64,000 nucleotides of DNA from Nocardioides sp. Lineage in GTDB: Bacteria > Actinomycetota > Actinomycetes > Propionibacteriales > Nocardioidaceae. Positions 1-8,103 of the stretch are shown piece by piece; the first letter of the stretch is position 1; every line of letters begins with the position of its first letter. The notes under the pieces were generated by a model. It saw nothing but the letters and a program-made list of their open reading frames with translations. It did no database searches and was not told the DNA's origin. The translations under genes were made by a program, and so were the position numbers. The stretch lies in NCBI GenBank assembly GCA_030698375.1, contig JAUYLL010000075.1, forward strand, positions 20,004-84,003. The letters are read 5' to 3'.

Positions 1-1
1 C

Positions 2-466
<465 letters not shown>

Positions 467-474
467 GGGATCGG

Positions 475-498
475 AAGTCACTACACGTGTAGTGACTT
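475..498. repeat. Perfect 24-bp palindrome, copy 1
   Basis: The half-site AAGTCACTACAC is followed directly by its exact reverse complement. As RNA it could form a 10-bp stem with an ACGT loop. It begins 8 nt after the fadA5 stop and is identical in sequence to the core of the copy at 1688-1713. Only about three Ts follow, so it is a poor textbook terminator, but its position at a gene end fits bidirectional termination. A recombination or protein-binding site is the alternative. Confidence 0.85.
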
Positions 499-679
499 TG
501 GGACTTGGTACACGTTCCTAAGCGCGGAAACGCGAAGAACCTGTACGCGCATCGAGGCGCCCAGGCCTGCCCTGACCCAGGTGGCCAGTCCTCACCCACA
601 AGGCACGACAGCGAAGTCACATCCCCAGGCACGATTCGGCCCCGCGCCTCGGTGACAGCGCGGCGCCAGGCTGCGGCGC

Positions 680-1630
680 ATGAACCTTCCGACAGGTGTG
701 CCGTTGCCATTCCCACTGTTTCTCCGCCGAGAGGCGATCGGGGCCGGCCTCACCGACGACGCCCTTGCGCGGGCGACACGGAGTGGCGACATCATCCGCG
801 TGCGCCACGGCGCCTACTCCGACGGCCCCTGGTGGGCCCAGGCCACCAGTGACGAGCAGCATCGCGAAACAGCTCTTTGCCTCGTGCGCTCCTACTCCTC
901 GCCGGTGCTCCTCTCGCACACGAGCGCGGCGGTGATGCACGGTCTTCCCACCTGGGGCCAAGACCTCAGCGACATGCACCTCACACACCTGACGCCTGCG
1001 AGCGGCCGGACGCACGCAGGTGTGGTGCACCACCGCGGCGTGTGCCGCGTCGGCGACATCACCCGCGTCGACGGGGTGCTCGTCACCTCTGTAGCGAGAA
1101 CGATCGTCGACGCCGCAGCGCTGGTCGACGTCGAACGTGGTCTCATCATGGCTGATGCGGCCCTTCATCGTGGCCTGGTTCTTCCTGACCAGCTCGAGCG
1201 GCAGTACGTGCAGCAGGACCACGACCCGCGTACGCTCCACGTCCGCCTGGTCGTACGTCGGGCCGACGGCCGCTCGGCCTCACCGGGCGAGAGCCGCAGC
1301 CGTCACCTCTTCTGGACGCAGGGCCTCCCCACCCCCGTTCTGCAGTACGCCGTTCACGACCACCGGGGCAGGCTGATCGGCACCGTCGACTTCGCCTGGC
1401 CCGAGCTCGGGGTGATCGTGGAGTTCGACGGGCTCACCAAGTACCGCACCCTCCTCAGAGTGGGCGAAAGCCCGGAGGACGCCGTCATCCGGGAGAAGCT
1501 GCGTGAGGACCGCATCCGCGAGGCCACCGGGTGGACCGTCGTACGCATCACCTGGGCCGACCTCGCGCGCCCAGCCCTCACCGCGGACCGCATCCGCCGC
1601 GCCATGTATCGCCGTCCCATCAGTGCGTGA
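680..1630 (+). CDS. AbiEi/DUF559-type protein: N-terminal winged helix, C-terminal Vsr-like nuclease fold
   Basis: 316 residues. Residues 12-48 look like the winged-helix domain of AbiEi-type antitoxins. Residues 200-295 look like the DUF559/very-short-patch-repair fold, with candidate PD-(D/E)XK residues E204, D237, E248 (in IVEFDG) and K254, then the family ending REKLREDRIREATGW...RITW. Such proteins are common single genes in actinobacteria and their function is unknown; a DNA-linked role is inferred. No AbiEii-like nucleotidyltransferase toxin is adjacent, so a toxin-antitoxin role is not supported. It sits between fadA5 and the Rv3548c-like SDR, splitting an otherwise conserved steroid block, and is flanked by two identical palindromes. 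The ATG has no strong ribosome-binding site. Confidence 0.75.
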   Translation: MNLPTGVPLPFPLFLRREAIGAGLTDDALARATRSGDIIRVRHGAYSDGPWWAQATSDEQHRETALCLVRSYSSPVLLSHTSAAVMHGLPTWGQDLSDMHLTHLTPASGRTHAGVVHHRGVCRVGDITRVDGVLVTSVARTIVDAAALVDVERGLIMADAALHRGLVLPDQLERQYVQQDHDPRTLHVRLVVRRADGRSASPGESRSRHLFWTQGLPTPVLQYAVHDHRGRLIGTVDFAWPELGVIVEFDGLTKYRTLLRVGESPEDAVIREKLREDRIREATGWTVVRITWADLARPALTADRIRRAMYRRPISA

Positions 1631-1687
1631 CGGGCTCCGAGTACAACCTTCTCAGGCTAGGAACGCTCCAATCGCCTGGGAACCTTC

Positions 1688-1713
1688 AAAGTCACTACAC
1701 GTGTAGTGACTTT
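1688..1713. repeat. Perfect 26-bp palindrome, copy 2
   Basis: The central 24 bp (1689-1712) are identical to the palindrome at 475-498, with one extra A/T pair at each end. It lies 58 nt after the stop of the AbiEi-like gene and its last base is the first base (on the + strand) of the stop codon of the SDR gene encoded on the minus strand. The two copies therefore mark the 3' ends of two steroid genes that point at each other and enclose the AbiEi-like gene. Confidence 0.87.
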
Positions 1714-2594
1714 CAGGCCCCGTACACCGGCTCGGGGGTGGGGGCGGAGGCGAGGAGCGTGCGGAGGGCGGGGCCGACGGCCGCGGCGTCCCAGCGGGCG
1801 CCGTTGTCCTGCGAGGGACCGTGGGCCCAGCCGTTCTCCACGGTGATGGTGCTGCCGTCGATCTCAATGACGCGGCCGGTGACGTCGTTGGCTTCCTCAG
1901 AGGCCAGCCAGGCGACGACCGGGGAGTTGTCCTCGGGCACGGCCATGGCGGAGGTGTCGAAGGCACCCTCGGTCATGCGGGTGCGGGCGACGGGGGCGAT
2001 CGCGTTGACGGTGACGCCGTAGCGGCCCATCTCCTGCGCGGCCACGAGCGTGAGCCCGGCGATGCCGGCCTTGGCCGCCGAGTAGGTTCCCTGACCGACC
2101 GAGCCCTGGAGGCCGGCGCCGGACGAGGTGTTGACGACGCGAGCAGCCCGCTGGCGTCCCTCCTTGGCCTCCGCCCGCCAGTAGGCACCAGCGTGGCGCA
2201 GGGGCGCGAAGTGGCCCTTGAGGTGGACCCGGATGACCGCGTCCCACTCCTCCTCGGAGGTGTTCACCAGCATCCGGTCGCGGACGAACCCGGCGTTGTT
2301 GACGAGGATGTCGAGCCCGCCGTAGGTGTCGATCGCCTGACGGACCATCGCCTCGGCCTGCGCGAAGTCGGCGACGTCGGCGGCGTTGGCCACCGCGCGG
2401 CCGCCGGCCGCCTCGATCTCGGCGACGACCTCCTCGGCCGGGGTCTCCCCCGTGCCCTCGCCGGCGAGTGAGACGCCGTAGTCGTTGACGACCACCGCTG
2501 CACCGTGGCGGGCGAGCTCGAGCGCGTGGGCGCGGCCGATCCCCCGTCCGGCTCCGGTGACGATGGCGACGCGGCCTGCGAGAAGGGTGCTCAC
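1713..2594 (-). CDS. Short-chain dehydrogenase/reductase (Rv3548c-like)
   Basis: NAD(P)-dependent SDR of 293 residues. Seen: TGAGRGIG (13-20), NNAG (99-102), the Ser of NTSSGAG, and YSAAK with Y171/K175. The C-terminal extension of about 40 residues is typical of the steroid-cluster SDR group related to Hsd4A. Position and sequence match Mtb Rv3548c of the KstR2 regulon; its substrate is not established and is likely a hydroxyacyl-CoA or keto intermediate of sterol breakdown. The GTG start directly abuts the stop of the upstream SDR, so the two genes form one operon read away from echA20. Confidence 0.82.
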   Translation of the reverse strand: MSTLLAGRVAIVTGAGRGIGRAHALELARHGAAVVVNDYGVSLAGEGTGETPAEEVVAEIEAAGGRAVANAADVADFAQAEAMVRQAIDTYGGLDILVNNAGFVRDRMLVNTSEEEWDAVIRVHLKGHFAPLRHAGAYWRAEAKEGRQRAARVVNTSSGAGLQGSVGQGTYSAAKAGIAGLTLVAAQEMGRYGVTVNAIAPVARTRMTEGAFDTSAMAVPEDNSPVVAWLASEEANDVTGRVIEIDGSTITVENGWAHGPSQDNGARWDAAAVGPALRTLLASAPTPEPVYGA

Positions 2595-3374
2595 TCAGTG
2601 CTCCTGGTTGGGGTTGTCTTCACGGATCAGGTGGGCGGTCAGGAAGGCAGGGGGCTCTCCCCCGCCGTGGCACTCCACGGTGGCGCCACTGACGTAGGAG
2701 GCGAGGTCGGAGGCGAGGAAGACCGCGACGTCGCCGATCTCGGTCGGCTCGGCCATCCGGCCGAGGGGGATCGTTCGCTCGATGGCAGCGACGCGCTCGT
2801 CCCCGCCGTAGTGGTCGGCGGTGTTCTCGGTGCGGCACAGGCCGACGGTGATCCCGTTGACCCGCACGGTCGGGCCCCACTCCATCGCGAGCGTGCGGGT
2901 GAGCGAGTCCAGGCCGGCCTTGGCCGCGCCGTACGACGCGGTGCCCGGCGAGGGCCGGACCGCGGAGACCGACGAGACGTTCACGACCGAGCCGCTCCCC
3001 TGCTCGCGCATCACGCCGTACGCCGCCTGGGCGACCGCGAGCGGACCGAGCAGGTTGAGCCCGACGATCTTCTCGTGGAAGCGCGCCGACGCGTCCGCGG
3101 CCATGGCGTACGGCGCCCCGCCGGCGTTGTTGACCACGGTGTCGAGCCGCCCGTGGTCGGCGGCCACCGCGGCCACGAGGGCGCTCACGGCCTCGGGGTC
3201 GCGCACGTCGCAGGTGCGGTGCTCGGTGCCGGGCAGCGCCTCGGCCTCGCGCCGCGCACAGGTGACGACGAAGGCCCCCGCATCGACGAAGCGGCGCGTG
3301 ATGCCGGCGCCGATCCCCTGGCTGCCGCCGGTGACGAGCACGACGCGGCCGCTGAGGTCGAGGGTGATGCTCAC
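2595..3374 (-). CDS. Short-chain dehydrogenase/reductase (Rv3549c-like)
   Basis: SDR of 259 residues with TGGSQGIG (15-22), NNAG (82-85), S135, Y148 and K152. The GTG at 3374 is chosen because GGAG lies 6 nt upstream and the reading frame before it does not look like SDR sequence. First gene of the two-gene SDR operon, divergent from echA20 and separated from it by a region with two KstR2-like half-matching sites, the same arrangement as Mtb Rv3549c/Rv3550. The precise substrate in C/D-ring breakdown is unknown. Confidence 0.82.
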   Translation of the reverse strand: MSITLDLSGRVVLVTGGSQGIGAGITRRFVDAGAFVVTCARREAEALPGTEHRTCDVRDPEAVSALVAAVAADHGRLDTVVNNAGGAPYAMAADASARFHEKIVGLNLLGPLAVAQAAYGVMREQGSGSVVNVSSVSAVRPSPGTASYGAAKAGLDSLTRTLAMEWGPTVRVNGITVGLCRTENTADHYGGDERVAAIERTIPLGRMAEPTEIGDVAVFLASDLASYVSGATVECHGGGEPPAFLTAHLIREDNPNQEH

Positions 3375-3428
3375 GGCAGGCTCCAATGTCGGGGACGGCG
3401 ATCGATGGTCAGGGCCGGCAGGACCGGA

Positions 3429-3461
3429 CCAAGCAACTGCTAGGCTACCAAGCAAATGTTA
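3429..3461. promoter_or_regulatory. Tandem degenerate KstR2-like operators
   Basis: Two copies of ACCAAGCA(A) start at 3429 and 3448, 19 bp apart. Each matches AnCAAGnnCTTGnT at all but two positions (ACCAAGCAACTGCT and ACCAAGCAAATGTT). They lie between the divergent SDR operon and echA20, where Mtb also carries a KstR2 site. Binding is inferred from motif and position. Confidence 0.55.
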
Positions 3462-3491
3462 GGTTTGGCAGTCCCGTCCGGAAGGTCACCC

Positions 3492-4280
3492 ATGGGCATC
3501 ACCTCCACGCTGCGCGAGGACCACGTGCGCGTCATCACGATGGACTACCCGCCGGTCAACGCGCTGCCGGTCGCCGGCTGGTTCGAGCTCGCCGCCGCAC
3601 TCGACGAGGCCTCGGCCGACCAGCAGACCCACGTGGTCGTGCTCCGCGCCGAAGGCAAGGGCTACAACGCCGGCGTGGACATCAAGGAGATGCAGAACAC
3701 CACCGGGTTCGACGCCCTCATCGGCGCCAACAAGGGCTGCTTCGCCGCCTTCAAGGCCGTCTACGAGTGCAGCGTCCCGGTCATCGCGGCCGTCCAGGGC
3801 TTCTGCGTCGGCGGCGGCGTCGGCCTGGTCGGCAATGCCGACGTCGTGGTCGCCAGCGACGACGCGTTCTTCGGGGTCCCCGAGGTCAAGCAGGGCGCGC
3901 TCGGCGCGGCCACGCACATGGCTCGCCTCGTCCCGCAGCACCTGATGCGCACCCTCTACTTCACCGCCCGCACGATCAAGGCCACCGACCTCGTCCAGCA
4001 CGGGTCGGTCTACGAGGTGGTCCCCCGCGACCAGCTCGACGACCTGGCGCTCGCGCTCGCCGCCGACATCGCCGAGAAGGACACCCGGGTCATCCGGGCG
4101 GCCAAGGAGGCGCTCAACGGCATCGACCCGGTCGACGTGAACAAGAGCTACCGCTTCGAGCAGGGCTTCACGATGGAGCTCAACCTCGCCGGTGTCTCCG
4201 ACGAGCTCCGCGACGACTTCGCCGGGACCGCCAAGGCCGCCGGCCGCACCGACACGCCTACGAAGGAGGCCGGCCGATGA
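3492..4280 (+). CDS. echA20: HIEC-CoA ring hydrolase, crotonase family (EchA20)
   Basis: Crotonase-fold enzyme of 262 residues. In the established pathway EchA20 hydrolyses a ring of the bicyclic HIEC-CoA formed from HIP, giving COCHEA-CoA. Seen: oxyanion-hole segments GYNAGVD (57-63) and FCVGGGVGLVGNAD (104-117), then the FGVPEVKQGALGAA stretch typical of EchA20. The ATG at 3492 is preceded by GGAAGG; an upstream in-frame extension to 3456 lacks such a site. The stop overlaps the ipdA start by 4 bp, so echA20-ipdABC are translationally coupled. Likely repressed by KstR2. Confidence 0.9.
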   Translation: MGITSTLREDHVRVITMDYPPVNALPVAGWFELAAALDEASADQQTHVVVLRAEGKGYNAGVDIKEMQNTTGFDALIGANKGCFAAFKAVYECSVPVIAAVQGFCVGGGVGLVGNADVVVASDDAFFGVPEVKQGALGAATHMARLVPQHLMRTLYFTARTIKATDLVQHGSVYEVVPRDQLDDLALALAADIAEKDTRVIRAAKEALNGIDPVDVNKSYRFEQGFTMELNLAGVSDELRDDFAGTAKAAGRTDTPTKEAGR

Positions 4281-5170
4281 GCCGACAGCCCCGCGACAAG
4301 ACGATGACGATCGACGAGGTCGTCGGCGAGCTGCGCAGCGGCATGACCATCGGCATCGGCGGCTGGGGTCCCCGTCGCAAGCCGATGGCACTGGTCCGCG
4401 CCATCCTCCGCTCCGACCTCACCGACCTCACCCTGGTCACCTGGGGCGGTGCCGACGTCGGCCTGCTCACCCGGGCCGGCAAGGTCCGCAAGCTCGTCTA
4501 CGCCTTCGTGTCCCTCGACTCGGTCCCCCTCGAGCCGAACTTCCAGCGCGCCCGCCAGACCGGCACCATCCCGGAGGTGGTCGAGCTCGACGAGGGCATG
4601 TTCCAGACCGGCCTGCGCGCCGCCGCCCAGCGGCTGCCGTTCCTGCCGATGCGCGCCGGCCTCGGCTCCGACGTCCTGGTCAACAACCCCCACATCAAGA
4701 CCGTCACCAGCCCGTACGCCGGTCCCGACGGCCCCGAGGAGCTCGTCGCGGTCCCTGCCATGGAGCTGGACGTCGCGCTGGTGCACATGAACCGGGCGGA
4801 CAAGCACGGCAACGCGACCTACCTCGGGCCCGACCCGTACTTCGACGACCTCTTCTGCATGGCCGCCGAGCGCGCGTACGTCACCTGCGAGCAGATCGTG
4901 GACACGGCTGGCCTCACCGTCGACGCCCCGGTCCAACGCCTGCTGCTCAGCCGGATGATGGTCAGCGGCGTCGTGGAGACGCCGCACGGCGCGCACTTCA
5001 CCACCTGCACACCCGACTACGAGCGCGACGAGCGGTTCCAGAAGGCCTACGCGGCCGCTGCCGGCGGCAGCGACGAGGACTGGGCGGCGTTCGAGCAGAA
5101 GTTCCTGAGCGGGGACGAGGCTGCCTACCAGGCTGCCGTCCGCGCGTTCGCCGAGGAGGAGAAGCGATGA
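4277..5170 (+). CDS. ipdA: COCHEA-CoA hydrolase alpha subunit (IpdA)
   Basis: CoA-transferase-fold protein of 297 residues (Mtb IpdA is of similar length). With IpdB it forms the enzyme that cleaves the last ring of the sterol nucleus by hydrolysis rather than CoA transfer. Seen: TIGIGGWGPRRKPMALVRA near the N-terminus, the acidic segment VVELDEGMF around residues 101-109 where the family's key Glu is expected, and ALVHMNRADKHGNA. AAGGAGG precedes the ATG. Overlaps echA20 and ipdB by 4 bp each. Confidence 0.92.
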   Translation: MSRQPRDKTMTIDEVVGELRSGMTIGIGGWGPRRKPMALVRAILRSDLTDLTLVTWGGADVGLLTRAGKVRKLVYAFVSLDSVPLEPNFQRARQTGTIPEVVELDEGMFQTGLRAAAQRLPFLPMRAGLGSDVLVNNPHIKTVTSPYAGPDGPEELVAVPAMELDVALVHMNRADKHGNATYLGPDPYFDDLFCMAAERAYVTCEQIVDTAGLTVDAPVQRLLLSRMMVSGVVETPHGAHFTTCTPDYERDERFQKAYAAAAGGSDEDWAAFEQKFLSGDEAAYQAAVRAFAEEEKR

Positions 5171-5943
5171 CCGAGATCACCCGCGCAGACGTCTGCGCCG
5201 CCGCGATCGCCGATGCGTTCGCCGAGGACGGCGAGATCTTCGGCAGCCCGATGGGCATGCTGCCCACCCTCGGCGCACGGCTCGCCCGGCTCACCTCGAA
5301 CCCGGACCTCGTACTCTCCGACGGCGAGTCCCTCTTCCTGGGCGGGGTCCCCCCGCTCGGCGCCAAGGCCGACGTGGTGGAGGGCTGGATCCCCTTCCCC
5401 AAGGTCTTCGACGTCGTGGCCTACGGCAAGCGGCACGTGATGATGGGTGCCACCCAGATCGACGTCCACGGCAACCAGAACATCTCCGCGATCGGGCCGT
5501 TCGACCAGCCCAAGCGGCAGCTGCTCGGGGTCCGTGGCGCGCCGGGTAACACCGTCAACAACCGGACGTCGTACTGGGTGCCCAGGCACTCCAGCCGGGT
5601 CTTCGTCGAGCAGGTCGACATCGTCTCCGGGGTCGGGCCTAAGCGTGCCCGGGAAGCGGGCCACGCAGCCAGCCGCTTCAACGACATCCACCGGATCGTC
5701 ACCAACCTGGCGGTGCTCGACGTCAAGGGTCCCGACGACACCCTCCGGCTGCGCAGCGTCCACCCGGGCGTGACGGTCGACGAGGTGCTCGCCGCCTCCG
5801 GGTGCGCCATCCACGTGGACGGCGACGTGCCGACCACCCGCACCCCGACCACCGAGGAGCTCGTGCTCGTCCGTGAGGTCCTCGACCCGCGGAGCCTGCG
5901 CCACCGCGAGGTCCCCGAGCCCGTCACGGAGGCCCGCGCGTGA
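5167..5943 (+). CDS. ipdB: COCHEA-CoA hydrolase beta subunit (IpdB)
   Basis: 258-residue partner of IpdA. The CoA-transferase family I fold is recognisable from GSPMGMLPTLGARLA, LSDGESLFLGG, IDVHGNQNIS and the AGHAASRFNDIHRIVTNLAV region. The IpdA-IpdB heteromer performs ring-opening hydrolysis of COCHEA-CoA in the cytoplasm. ATGA overlap with ipdA and GTGA overlap with ipdC indicate equal, coupled translation within the echA20-ipdABC operon. Confidence 0.92.
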   Translation: MTEITRADVCAAAIADAFAEDGEIFGSPMGMLPTLGARLARLTSNPDLVLSDGESLFLGGVPPLGAKADVVEGWIPFPKVFDVVAYGKRHVMMGATQIDVHGNQNISAIGPFDQPKRQLLGVRGAPGNTVNNRTSYWVPRHSSRVFVEQVDIVSGVGPKRAREAGHAASRFNDIHRIVTNLAVLDVKGPDDTLRLRSVHPGVTVDEVLAASGCAIHVDGDVPTTRTPTTEELVLVREVLDPRSLRHREVPEPVTEARA

Positions 5944-7010
5944 GCACCCCGCAGCTGCTGCGCACGCCGCTCACCGAGCTGACCGGCGTCCGGCACCCGG
6001 TCGTCCAGACCGGCATGGGCTGGGTGGCCGGGCCCCGCCTGGTCTCCGGCACCGCGAACGCCGGCGGCCTGGGCATCCTCGCCTCGGCCACCATGACCTT
6101 CGAAGAGCTCGAGCGGGCGATTCTGGAGGTCAAGGGCCGCACCGAGCAGCCGTTCGGGGTGAACCTGCGCGCCGACGCCGGTGACGCCCCGGAGCGCGTC
6201 GACCTGCTGATCAAGCACGGCGTGAAGGTCGCCTCCTTCGCCCTCGCGCCGAAGAAGGAGCTGATCGCCAAGCTCAAGGACCACGGCATCGTCGTGATGC
6301 CGTCGGTCGGGGCTCCCCGCCATGCCGAGAAGGTCGCCGGCTGGGGCGCGGACGCCGTGATGATCCAGGGCGGCGAGGGCGGGGGCCACACGGGCTCCGT
6401 GCCGACCACCCTGCTGCTGCCCACGGTCCTCGACGCGGTCGACATCCCGGTGGTCGCCGCCGGCGGGTTCTTCGACGGCCGGGGCCTGGCTGCAGCGCTC
6501 TCGTACGGCGCCGCCGGTGTCGGCATGGGCACCCGCTTCCTGCTCACCCGCGACAGCTCGGTGCCCGACGCCGTCAAGAAGCTCTACCTCTCCTACGACG
6601 TCAACGGCACCGTCGTCACCGACAAGGTCGACGGCATGCCCCACCGGATGCTGCGCACCGACCTGGTCCAGGAGCTCGAGGAGACCGGCACCCTGCGCCG
6701 ACTCGGCCCGACCCTGAAGCGCACCCTCGCCTTCAAGAAGATGAGCGGGATGTCCTGGCGCCAGCTCGCCACCGACGGGCGCTCGATGAAGGCCGGGAGC
6801 GAACGCTCCTGGGCACAGATGGTGCTCGCCGCGAACACCCCGATGATGCTCAAGTCCGGGCTCGTGGAGGGCGATACCGACGCCGGTGTGCTCGCCTCGG
6901 GCCAGGTCGTCGGCGTCCTGGACGACCTGCCGTCCTGCGAGGAGCTCATCGGCCGCGTGGTCACCGAGGCGGCCACCGAGCTGCGGCGTACGTCGACCCT
7001 GCTGGTCTGA
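5940..7010 (+). CDS. ipdC: Flavin-dependent HIP-pathway oxidoreductase (IpdC), nitronate-monooxygenase fold
   Basis: 356-residue TIM-barrel flavoprotein of the 2-nitropropane dioxygenase family. Seen: VVQTGMGWVAG at the N-terminus, GGEGGGHTGS with the family His at 150, and the phosphate-binding segments AAGGFFDGRG and GAAGVGMGTRF. In Mtb, IpdC (Rv3553) acts in HIP catabolism before EchA20; the exact redox step is taken from pathway knowledge. Starts with GTG overlapping ipdB by 4 bp and ends the operon, converging on the GNAT gene 12 bp away. Confidence 0.88.
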   Translation: MSTPQLLRTPLTELTGVRHPVVQTGMGWVAGPRLVSGTANAGGLGILASATMTFEELERAILEVKGRTEQPFGVNLRADAGDAPERVDLLIKHGVKVASFALAPKKELIAKLKDHGIVVMPSVGAPRHAEKVAGWGADAVMIQGGEGGGHTGSVPTTLLLPTVLDAVDIPVVAAGGFFDGRGLAAALSYGAAGVGMGTRFLLTRDSSVPDAVKKLYLSYDVNGTVVTDKVDGMPHRMLRTDLVQELEETGTLRRLGPTLKRTLAFKKMSGMSWRQLATDGRSMKAGSERSWAQMVLAANTPMMLKSGLVEGDTDAGVLASGQVVGVLDDLPSCEELIGRVVTEAATELRRTSTLLV

Positions 7011-7022
7011 GGGAGACCGCGC

Positions 7023-8051
7023 TCAGGCGTCGCGCTGGAAGCAGAGGATATTGCCGGCGAGCTCGTAGCCCAGCTCGTCGTTGACCGCGATCATGTGGTT
7101 GTTGGAGGCGGCGTTCCCGGTCTCCACGTGCACGACGCCGGGTTCGGCCTCCCGCAACCAGCGCACCATCTCGGCCTTGAGCAGGTACCCCAGGCGGTGC
7201 CCCCGGTGGGCACGCAGCACGCTCGTGTCGTGCTGCCCCGCCTCGCCCGGTCGCAACGACTCGACCGCAACGACGGTGTGCCCCGCGAGCTCGCCGGTCA
7301 CCCGGTGCCGCGCCAGCACCCGGTAGAGCCGGTTGCCGCGCGCCTCCTGCGCGGTCTCGTACGCCGCCACGCGCTCGGGCGGGTAGACCTCGTCCTCGAT
7401 GTCGAGCTCGTCCGTCGGGGCGTCGTTGATCGCGACGACCATCGCCGCCACGGCGTCGAGCAGCTCCGGCGGTGTGCGGCCGGCGATGCGCACCAGCTCG
7501 TAGTCGCGGGCGTGGACCAGCGCCTCGGCGTACGCCGGCTCGAGGGCATCCAGGTCGACCGACGGCAGGTGCTGGCGCCGGATCGCCTCGACGTACTTCT
7601 GCTGGTAGCCGTGGCGCTCGGCGAAGGCGCGCGTGGCCTCGCTCTCCCAGCCGTCGAGGCCGAGGATGGTGCGGCCCAGGGCCACGGCCTCGGCCCGCAG
7701 GTGCGCCAGCATGGTGCTGCCGTACCCCTGCCTGCGATGGGCCGGGTCGACGTGGACGCTCAGCCAGGCGAGGTGGCGGTTGTCCCACTCGCTCGTCCCG
7801 ACCTCGCCGGCCGCCACGACGCGGTCGTCACCGGGCAGCGTCCCGAGGTAGGTGCGCGGCACCTCGCCGTCCCAGCCGTGCCGCAGGCGCAGCTCCCAGT
7901 ACTCGGGGGTGACCGGCGGCTCCCAGGGGGCGTCCACGGTGGACGCGGCCGTCTGGAGAGCCGCCACGGCCGCGACGGCCGCACGATCATCGGGCCCGTA
8001 CGGGCGGACCACCAGCGGGAGGGTCTGCGTGCTCACTCCCCCAGCGTGCAC
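7023..8051 (-). CDS. Tandem two-domain GNAT N-acetyltransferase
   Basis: 342 residues with two GNAT-like halves. The first (about 10-160) carries the acetyl-CoA loop RRQGYGSTML; the second (about 180-342) has the weaker HRGHRLGYLLKAEM. The layout resembles mycothiol-synthase-type double GNATs, but the substrate is unknown. Two GTG starts are possible (8051 and 8036); neither has a clear ribosome-binding site. It follows fadA6 by about 50 bp on the same strand and so could be the last cistron of the KstR2-controlled fadE30 operon. Mtb has no such gene between fadA6 and ipdC in the order I recall. Confidence 0.75.
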   Translation of the reverse strand: MHAGGVSTQTLPLVVRPYGPDDRAAVAAVAALQTAASTVDAPWEPPVTPEYWELRLRHGWDGEVPRTYLGTLPGDDRVVAAGEVGTSEWDNRHLAWLSVHVDPAHRRQGYGSTMLAHLRAEAVALGRTILGLDGWESEATRAFAERHGYQQKYVEAIRRQHLPSVDLDALEPAYAEALVHARDYELVRIAGRTPPELLDAVAAMVVAINDAPTDELDIEDEVYPPERVAAYETAQEARGNRLYRVLARHRVTGELAGHTVVAVESLRPGEAGQHDTSVLRAHRGHRLGYLLKAEMVRWLREAEPGVVHVETGNAASNNHMIAVNDELGYELAGNILCFQRDA

Positions 8052-8103
8052 CCGTCGGGGCGCACGCCGCCACGGGTTTTCCGTCGCGGTGCCCCGCCCG
8101 GTC

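Noticed and set aside
512..530. Possible KstR box near the AbiEi-like gene (GTACACGTTCCTA)
   Set aside because: It has the GTT half but not AAC at the required spacing, nor the outer T and A together; too weak beside the six good boxes.
680..1630. Type IV toxin-antitoxin pair
   Set aside because: Only the AbiEi-like protein is present; no AbiEii nucleotidyltransferase gene lies next to it, and the C-terminal half is nuclease-like.
475..1713. Integrated mobile element bounded by att sites
   Set aside because: No integrase, transposase or other mobility gene lies between the palindromes; kept only as a finding about repeats.
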